From positions 1-11,843 of the forward strand of contig CAZSRS010000073.1 in the NCBI GenBank assembly GCA_964609625.1: DNA of 11,843 nucleotides. The letters run 5' to 3'. The DNA comes from G963674665 sp964609625 (GTDB lineage: Bacteria; Desulfobacterota; Desulfovibrionia; Desulfovibrionales; Desulfovibrionaceae). The notes below the pieces were generated by a model. That model saw only the letters and a program-made list of their open reading frames with translations. It ran no database searches and was not told where the DNA came from. A program made the translations under genes and the position numbers. Positions 1 through 11,843 of this stretch are shown piece by piece (the first letter of the stretch is position 1; each line of letters begins with the position of its first letter).

Positions 1-3983
<3,983 letters not shown>

Positions 3984-4013
3984 CCCTTTCAGGCACCTGG
4001 ACGTCAACGACGC

Positions 4014-4037
4014 GGGCGGGCGGCGAGCCTCCCGCCC
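4014..4037 (+). promoter_or_regulatory. GC-rich hairpin in the rpoB-rpoC spacer
   Basis: A perfect 7-bp stem GGGCGGG (4014-4020) / CCCGCCC (4031-4037) encloses ten bases, within which GG (4022-4023) can pair with CC (4028-4029) around a CGAG loop. No U-run follows, so it is not an intrinsic terminator. It could be an RNA-processing or pausing element between the two cistrons, or a structure that influences rpoC translation. The structure is seen directly; any role is inference. Confidence 0.5.
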
Positions 4038-4059
4038 CGTCGCAAACAGATAAATGCGC

Positions 4060-4071
4060 GGGGTTAGTAGT

Positions 4072-4074
<3 letters not shown>
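4060..4074 (+). promoter_or_regulatory. Weak ribosome-binding site that decides the rpoC start
   Basis: GGGGTT at 4060-4065 lies 6 bases before the ATG at 4072. The in-frame ATG at 4054 has only CAAACAGATAA before it, with no Shine-Dalgarno match, and would add the unfamiliar residues MRGVSS. RpoC proteins of this lineage begin MTLDDLF or similar, so 4072 is preferred. Confidence 0.55.
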
Positions 4075-8226
<4,152 letters not shown>

Positions 8227-8244
8227 TCACCCACCCGACAAACA

Positions 8245-8287
8245 CCCCCGCTTCGGGCGATTCCGCCCGGGGCGGGGGTTTTTTCTT
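8245..8287 (+). terminator. Strong intrinsic terminator of the rpoBC operon
   Basis: CCCCCGC (8245-8251) pairs with GCGGGGG (8272-8278). Two T-G wobbles (8252-8253 with 8270-8271) join it to CGGGCG (8254-8259) paired with CGCCCG (8264-8269), closing an ATTC loop. The 15-bp stem is followed at once by six T (8279-8284), then CTTT. It starts 18 bases after the rpoC stop and should separate this operon from the DUF4390/kinase unit. Confidence 0.95.
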
Positions 8288-8437
8288 TCCAGCGCCTTGC
8301 CCTCCAGGGACCTTTGCAGCTATGGAAATCTGACACGATACGTCCCGTGGCGGAAAAGACGCTCCCGCGTCGCCCGTGCTACCCGCTCCCGCAAACAGTG
8401 CCTCCGCCAACGAGAGCGGAGCACAAACCGGAATGTC
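8285..8437 (+). other. Non-coding leader upstream of the DUF4390 gene
   Basis: About 150 bases without a supported gene. As this follows a strong terminator, a promoter for the downstream pair is expected here, but I see only poor sigma-70-like hexamers (TTGCCC at 8297 with TATGGA at 8321, 18 bases apart) and no clear sigma-54 site. Two small perfect hairpins occur: GACGC-TCCC-GCGTC (8358-8371) and CTCCGC (8402-8407) / GCGGAG (8416-8421), the second shortly before the probable start codon. The frame is open back to a TTG at 8297, but that stretch would encode an Arg-rich segment before a signal peptide and is not credible coding sequence. Confidence 0.5.
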
Positions 8438-8998
8438 ATGCCCATGCCCAAGGCCCCGGCCGCTCTCCTGCTCTGCACCGTGCTCCTGCTTATGGCGCTC
8501 CCTGCCCTGGCCGGCGAACTCATCCTGCGCAGCTTCGTCCTGGACAGCCGGAACGGCGACGTGGGGCTGCGCTTCAGTGTGGCTCTCGACGATTACAGTA
8601 TCCTCGAACCTCTACTCGCGGCGGGAATGCCCCTGCTGCTGGAGGCCGAAGCCAGCCTGGACGAAAAACGCGGCTACTGGCCCGACGCCTTCCTGACCAA
8701 GGGTAGCCTTCGCAGTACACTGCGCCAGGATCCCAACACCAAGGTCTTCGAATGCCTGCTGCCCTCGGGTGAAATCCTCAAGGACGAGGAACTGGGTGCC
8801 TTGATCCATAACGCCTGGCAAAGCCTCTCCATCTCCCTGGGCCCCTTCTCCATCCTCGATCGTGGCAGCCGTTACACCCTCAGGTTGGACGTGCGGTTGA
8901 AACAGGCCGAAGTACCCGCCTGGAAACGCTGGGTCATATTCTACAGCGAATTCGAGGTGGTCGAAGGGCTCGGCTACCAGATGGAATTTCAGTACTGA
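8438..8998 (+). CDS. DUF4390 family secreted or periplasmic protein
   Basis: 186-residue protein of unknown function. From ATG 8438 it has a Sec signal peptide: Lys5, a hydrophobic core at about residues 8-24, and a probable cleavage after ALA at residue 25, leaving about 160 residues to act outside the cytoplasm. The mature part begins GELILRSFVLDSRNGDVGLRF and is rich in alternating hydrophobic residues with WVIFYSEFEV near the end. This resembles the DUF4390 family, whose genes in betaproteobacteria also lie directly before an ntrY-like kinase (from memory). The next gene starts 8 bases after this stop, so the two are probably co-transcribed and may share a job, such as presenting a signal to the kinase. 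The start is ambiguous between ATG 8438 and 8444: CCGGAA at 8428-8433 is the only nearby Shine-Dalgarno-like match. The family call is good; the sensing role is inference. Confidence 0.85.
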   Translation: MPMPKAPAALLLCTVLLLMALPALAGELILRSFVLDSRNGDVGLRFSVALDDYSILEPLLAAGMPLLLEAEASLDEKRGYWPDAFLTKGSLRSTLRQDPNTKVFECLLPSGEILKDEELGALIHNAWQSLSISLGPFSILDRGSRYTLRLDVRLKQAEVPAWKRWVIFYSEFEVVEGLGYQMEFQY

Positions 8999-9006
8999 CC
9001 TGTGCC

Positions 9007-11241
9007 ATGAAACAGGAGAACAACGCCATACGCATCAGCGTGGCCGACGAACGCGAGCGCCGGCGCCGCAGGCGGGAGCTGCTCCTCGCCGCCTTGCTCT
9101 TCCTTGTCGTGGTGGTACTCTCCATCATCGGACTCAAGTATCTGGGCGTCAACGTCTATCTCTTTCTCGCCCTCTTCAATATCAATTTCATCTTCCTGCT
9201 CCTGGTGTTGCTGCTGGTGGTGCGCAACGGGGTCAAACTGCTTCTGGAGCGCCGGCGCAACGTCCTGGGCTCCGGACTGCGCTCCCGTCTGGTGCTGGCC
9301 TTTCTCTCCCTGTCCCTGATCCCCACCGTGCTCATGTATCTGGTCAGCGTCCAGTTCGTGCAGACTTCCGTGGACTTCTGGTTCAAGAGCCAGGTGGAAA
9401 ACTCCATGGAACAGGCCCTGGATCTGGGGCAGGCGACGTACACAGCCGGCAAGGAACGGCTGGGGCGTCTGGCCGCCGGCCTGGCCGAGACCCTTGCCAG
9501 GCAGCCGCGTCACGAGCCCGAGGCACTGCAAGACCTGCTGAACGAAAAATCGCGCGAATACGGCCTGGTCATGCTCGGCCTGCTCGACTCGGAAAGCAAC
9601 GACCGGGTCTGGAGCTGGTCCCCGCGTTTCGAGGCCGCTTGGCACAGCGACATGCACGCGGCCGTGGACTGGAAGGCCCTGGCCCGGCAACCCAGGTTCT
9701 GGGCCATGTGGTGGCCGGGTGCGGGCGAGGACTTCGTTGTCGGGGTCCTGCCCGTGGACATCGCCGCCGTGGATTCCAACGCAACACAGCCCTGGCGGGG
9801 CTACATCGTTCTCGGGGAGAGCATCGGTTCGGGCCTGCTCTACAAGATGGACTCCATCGCCAGGGGCGTGGAGGAGTACAGCCAACTCAAGACCATGAAG
9901 CGCCCCCTGACCGTGGCCCTGTTCTTCATCATGGGAGTGCTCACACTCTTGATCATCTTCGGCGCCATGTGGTTCGGTTTCCGTTTGGCCAAGGAACTCT
10001 CCGCCCCCATCATGGCACTGGCCCAGGGCACGGAGCGCATTGCCAAGGGCGATCTCTCGGTTCGGTTGGAGGACACCTCCAAGGACGAGATCGGCGTGCT
10101 GGTGCGCTCCTTCAACCGCATGGCCCAGGACCTCGAAGCCATGCGCACCGGGCTCACCGTCGCCAACCTCCAACTCTCCCGCACCAACCAGGAGATCGAG
10201 GAGCGCGGTCACTACATCGAGACCGTGCTCAACAACATCGCGGCCGGCGTGGTCTCCCTGGACCAGGAGGGGCGCATCAGCACCGTGAACAAGGCCGCCG
10301 AGGCCATGCTCGGCGTGGACAGCGAAGCAATCACGGGCCGCGCCCCCACGGAGTTCCTCGAACAGGAGCACATCGACCACCTCGAACAGGCGCGGGCCTT
10401 CCTGGCCCAGAGCCCCGGCGCCGTGTTCGAGCACCAACTCTGCCTGCGGGTCAAGGGGCTGGAGCGCAAGCTCCTGGTCAACGTGGTCGGCCTGGGCGCC
10501 GGCGAGGCCGCCAGCCTGGTCGCGGTCTTCGAGGACATCACCGAAATCGAGAAGATGCAGCGCATGGCCGCCTGGCGCGAGGTGGCGCGGCGCATCGCCC
10601 ACGAGATCAAGAACCCTCTCACGCCAATCAAGCTCTCGGCCCAGCGCCTGGAGCGCAAGTTCGGCGACCAGGTCCAGGACCGCGCCTTCATGGAGTGCAC
10701 GGGGCTCATCGTCACCCAGGTGGAACACTTGCAGCAGATGGTCCAGGAGTTCTCGGCATTCGCCAAGCTGCCCGAGATCACCCCACGGCCGGGGCGGCTC
10801 GATCCCCTGCTGGAGGAGGTGGTTGCCCTGTTCCAGCACAGCCACAGCAATATCCGTTGGAACCTGGACATCCCCGCGCCCCTGCCCGTGTTGTCCTTTG
10901 ACCCCGAGGGCCTGCGGCGCGGGCTAATGAACGTCCTGGCCAATTCCGTGGAGGCCCTGGAAAACGCCTCGCCCAGGCCGGAACAACCCAGCGTGACCGT
11001 GAGCGCGAGCTTCAACAAACTCCGCAACCTCGTGCGCCTCGCCTTCCATGACAACGGCCCCGGCCTCACCCCGGAGGAGCGCTCACGGCTCTTCGAACCC
11101 TACTTCTCCCGCAAAAAGGGCGGTACGGGCCTTGGCCTGACCATACTCAAGTCCATCGTCACTGACCACAGGGGCTATGTGCGCGCCTTCAACGCTCCCG
11201 AAGGGGGCGCTGTCCTGGTGCTGGAACTGCCCGTGGGCTGA
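9007..11241 (+). CDS. NtrY-like transmembrane sensor histidine kinase (HAMP-PAS-HisKA-HATPase)
   Basis: 744-residue inner-membrane sensor kinase that would autophosphorylate a histidine and pass the phosphate to a response regulator. A basic N terminus (Arg-rich at residues 16-23) precedes membrane segments at about 25-46, 50-72 and 95-116. An extracytoplasmic domain covers about 118-298, a fourth membrane segment about 300-325, HAMP about 326-380 and PAS about 405-515. The H-box has phospho-acceptor His532 in AHEIKNPLTPIKLSAQRL; the N-box carries N642 and N646; D682 lies in DNGPG and GGTGLGL covers 705-711. All catalytic motifs are intact, so the kinase should be active. Three N-terminal membrane segments, a large sensor domain, then HAMP and PAS is the NtrY layout. 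No good Shine-Dalgarno sequence precedes ATG 9007, suggesting translational coupling to the DUF4390 gene ending at 8998. An ntrX-type regulator normally follows; none is seen here. The signal is unknown. Confidence 0.93.
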   Translation: MKQENNAIRISVADERERRRRRRELLLAALLFLVVVVLSIIGLKYLGVNVYLFLALFNINFIFLLLVLLLVVRNGVKLLLERRRNVLGSGLRSRLVLAFLSLSLIPTVLMYLVSVQFVQTSVDFWFKSQVENSMEQALDLGQATYTAGKERLGRLAAGLAETLARQPRHEPEALQDLLNEKSREYGLVMLGLLDSESNDRVWSWSPRFEAAWHSDMHAAVDWKALARQPRFWAMWWPGAGEDFVVGVLPVDIAAVDSNATQPWRGYIVLGESIGSGLLYKMDSIARGVEEYSQLKTMKRPLTVALFFIMGVLTLLIIFGAMWFGFRLAKELSAPIMALAQGTERIAKGDLSVRLEDTSKDEIGVLVRSFNRMAQDLEAMRTGLTVANLQLSRTNQEIEERGHYIETVLNNIAAGVVSLDQEGRISTVNKAAEAMLGVDSEAITGRAPTEFLEQEHIDHLEQARAFLAQSPGAVFEHQLCLRVKGLERKLLVNVVGLGAGEAASLVAVFEDITEIEKMQRMAAWREVARRIAHEIKNPLTPIKLSAQRLERKFGDQVQDRAFMECTGLIVTQVEHLQQMVQEFSAFAKLPEITPRPGRLDPLLEEVVALFQHSHSNIRWNLDIPAPLPVLSFDPEGLRRGLMNVLANSVEALENASPRPEQPSVTVSASFNKLRNLVRLAFHDNGPGLTPEERSRLFEPYFSRKKGGTGLGLTILKSIVTDHRGYVRAFNAPEGGAVLVLELPVG

Positions 11242-11264
11242 GGGTGCGGCGGAGCTTCGAAAGC

Positions 11265-11310
11265 TGGCCAATCATCCGCATTCGGCTCGCGCCTTGGCCA
11301 TGCGGCAATG
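11265..11310 (+). repeat. Overlapping inverted repeats after the kinase gene
   Basis: TGGCCAA (11265-11271) is complementary to TTGGCCA (11294-11300). In competition, CATCCGCAT (11273-11281) can pair with ATGCGG-CA-ATG (11300-11310) using a two-base bulge. The two stems exclude each other. There is no clean U-run, so I do not call a terminator; the kinase gene has no other obvious one. A weak end-of-transcript structure is possible, and chance is not excluded. Confidence 0.35.
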
Positions 11311-11335
11311 CTTGATTCCAGGCTTCTTGTTTGTC

Positions 11336-11348
11336 ATCAATCTTTGAT
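11336..11348. promoter_or_regulatory. Candidate operator palindrome upstream of the parD remnant
   Basis: ATCAA (11336-11340), TCT, TTGAT (11344-11348) is a perfect short palindrome, with a further TTGAT half-site at 11312-11316. ParD antitoxins are ribbon-helix-helix proteins that bind palindromes upstream of their own gene, so this is where an operator would be expected. The arms are only 5 bases long, so chance is quite possible. I see no convincing promoter hexamers around it. Confidence 0.25.
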
Positions 11349-11372
11349 AGAACTCAGGCGCGAGAGGAGACC

Positions 11373-11629
11373 ATACCGTCGAGTTACGTTATCGGGGATC
11401 ATTTCGAGCGCTTCATCAAGGAACAACTCCAGGCGGGCCGCTATGTCAGCGCAAGCGAGATCGTCAGGGAGGCGCTGCGCCTCCTGGAGGAGCACGAGGA
11501 ATTACGGGCGGCGCGACTTCAGAAACTGCGCGCCCAGATTGAGGAGGGGCTCGGCAGCGGCCCCCCCCCTTGCCTGCGGACACTGTTTTCGGGCACCTCG
11601 AAGAGAAATACGACCCCATGCGCGGCTGA
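11373..11629 (+). pseudogene. parD: Broken ParD-family type II antitoxin gene
   Basis: Conceptual antitoxin of about 85 residues, the usual ParD size. Family-like features are PSSYVIGDHFERFIKEQL, then QAGRYVSASEIVREALRLLE and a charged helix (EEHEELRAARLQKLRAQIEE), which form the ribbon-helix-helix DNA-binding and toxin-binding regions. Two defects are visible. The codon where family members start is ATA (11373), just after a purine-rich GAGAGGAG (11362-11369). At a run of nine C (11561-11569) the frame breaks: the first frame continues as non-homologous sequence to a stop at 11673-11675, while the +2 frame from TTG 11570 reads LPADTVFGHLEEKYDPMRG to TGA 11627-11629, a good ParD-type end. A start at TTG 11331 with 14 extra residues is possible but has a poor Shine-Dalgarno match. 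No intact parE follows. The family call is solid; its being non-functional is an inference from both defects. Confidence 0.75.
11561..11569 (+). repeat. Nine-C homopolymer at the parD frame break
   Basis: Nine consecutive C after GGCAGCGG. One extra C, or two fewer, would join the N-terminal frame to LPADTVFGHLEEKYD and restore a full antitoxin. Such tracts slip in replication and are also prone to sequencing error, so the break may be real decay, a reversible switch, or an assembly artefact. Confidence 0.9.
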
Positions 11630-11685
11630 GCGCACCGGCCATGCAATGCCTCTTCCTGCCCTGCGCGGCCTGTGACCTCAAGTGA
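11626..11685 (+). pseudogene. Possible remnant of the start of a parE toxin gene
   Basis: At the repaired parD stop, CTGA (11626-11629) sits where an ATGA stop/start overlap would be expected. The frame continues SAPAMQCLFLPCAACDLK to a stop at 11683-11685. FLPCAACDLK loosely resembles the opening of ParE toxins (a pattern like LSPAAxxDL). The remaining 80 or so ParE codons are not found in any frame of the last 160 bases. The match is short and the call is weak; it may be coincidence. Confidence 0.2.
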
Positions 11686-11689
11686 GGTC
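11674..11689. promoter_or_regulatory. Perfect palindrome, candidate operator
   Basis: GACCTCA (11674-11680), AG, TGAGGTC (11683-11689) has perfect 7-bp arms. The same half-site, GACCTCAA, recurs at 11708-11715 in direct orientation, 34 bases along. It overlaps the Shine-Dalgarno-like GAGG at 11684-11687 of the small ORF starting at 11696, so a protein bound here, or a hairpin in RNA, would affect that ORF. No U-run follows, so it is not a terminator. The function is unproven. Confidence 0.4.
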
Positions 11690-11843
11690 TCGGATATGAC
11701 GAAAAAAGACCTCAATGCTGTTATCTCTGTGTTCTTTGAAATTGCTTTTGCATTTCTTCAGCACTTAGCAAATGAGGACTGGCTGAGGGACAGGACTTTC
11801 GCCACATCTTCCCTTCTTTGCTATTTTCATAAATAATCACAGC
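11686..11843. other. AT-rich tail of the window
   Basis: By hand count 57 of the 143 bases in 11701-11843 are G or C (40%), against 42 of 60 in a sampled rpoC line (5401-5460) and 34 of 60 in a kinase line (9901-9960). Apart from the 46-codon ORF nothing coding is seen on either strand, and there is no transposase, tRNA or integrase signal. The shift suggests an intergenic region or the edge of acquired DNA. Confidence 0.6.
11696..11836 (+). CDS. Small unrecognised ORF, 46 residues
   Basis: ATG 11696 to TAA 11834-11836 encodes a 46-residue peptide beginning MTKKDLNAVISVFFEIAFAF and ending SSLLCYFHK. GTGAGG (11682-11687) lies 8 bases before the ATG, a good Shine-Dalgarno spacing. Residues 8-25 are mostly hydrophobic with one Glu, so a membrane or amphipathic helix is possible. 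I recognise no family. The base composition is AT-richer than the upstream genes, which suggests foreign or intergenic origin. An ORF this short could arise by chance; the spacing of the ribosome-binding site is the main argument for it. It could also be the degraded start of a longer gene. Confidence 0.3.
   Translation: MTKKDLNAVISVFFEIAFAFLQHLANEDWLRDRTFATSSLLCYFHK

Noticed and set aside
4054..4071. ATG at 4054 as the rpoC start
   Set aside because: It has no Shine-Dalgarno match and adds residues not expected in the family; ATG 4072 is better supported.
8297..8437. N-terminal extension of the DUF4390 protein from TTG 8297
   Set aside because: It would place about 47 Arg-rich residues before a clear signal peptide and start only a few bases after the terminator U-tract.
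8989..10845. A 618-codon open frame on the minus strand, antisense to the kinase gene
   Set aside because: It overlaps an intact histidine kinase with all catalytic motifs; its low-complexity composition (rich in His, Gln, Glu, Gly) is typical of antisense GC-rich frames.
11308..11685. A 125-codon frame overlapping the parD remnant
   Set aside because: It is Arg/Ser-rich and out of frame with the recognisable ParD sequence; only its last 20 codons are considered, as a possible parE stump.
11464..11715. An 83-codon minus-strand frame across the parD remnant and palindrome
   Set aside because: It shows no recognisable family, is rich in Pro/Gly/Arg as expected from antisense of GC-rich DNA, and has no clear ribosome-binding site.

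Overview
The window is a high-G+C (by eye 60% or more in the genes) bacterial chromosomal segment with every supported gene on the + strand. It opens inside rpoB (beta subunit of RNA polymerase, about the first 47 codons missing), continues through a complete rpoC, and ends that operon at a strong intrinsic terminator. RpoB and RpoC have proteobacterial-type architecture: large lineage inserts in both, a T at the E. coli N518 position of the rifampicin region, and the RpoC start MTLDDLF. Followed by a DUF4390 gene and an NtrY-like kinase, this resembles the sulfate-reducing Desulfovibrionaceae and relatives. That assignment is an inference from sequence recall, not from a search.

Layout: 1-3983 rpoB (5' partial); 3984-4071 an 88-base spacer with a strong hairpin but no U-tract; 4072-8226 rpoC; 8245-8284 intrinsic terminator; 8285-8437 a non-coding leader for the next unit; 8438-8998 a secreted or periplasmic DUF4390 protein; 9007-11241 a membrane-bound NtrY-like sensor histidine kinase, 8 bases after the DUF4390 stop and probably co-transcribed; 11242-11843 an accessory-looking tail.

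The tail is the unusual part. It holds a ParD-family antitoxin gene that looks dead. Its natural start codon reads ATA, and a run of nine C splits it into two frames. The toxin gene parE is absent, except perhaps for about 15 degenerate codons. This is followed by a perfect palindrome, a short unrecognised ORF with a good ribosome-binding site, and a clear drop to about 40% G+C. The NtrX-type response regulator that usually follows ntrY is not present in the remaining 600 bases, so the tail may mark an insertion or a genomic junction.

rpoB and rpoC together encode the two large subunits of the transcription enzyme. The DUF4390/NtrY pair is most likely an envelope-sensing signalling unit whose partner regulator lies elsewhere or further downstream. 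I see no tRNA, rRNA, CRISPR array, complete insertion sequence or clearly novel multi-gene system here.
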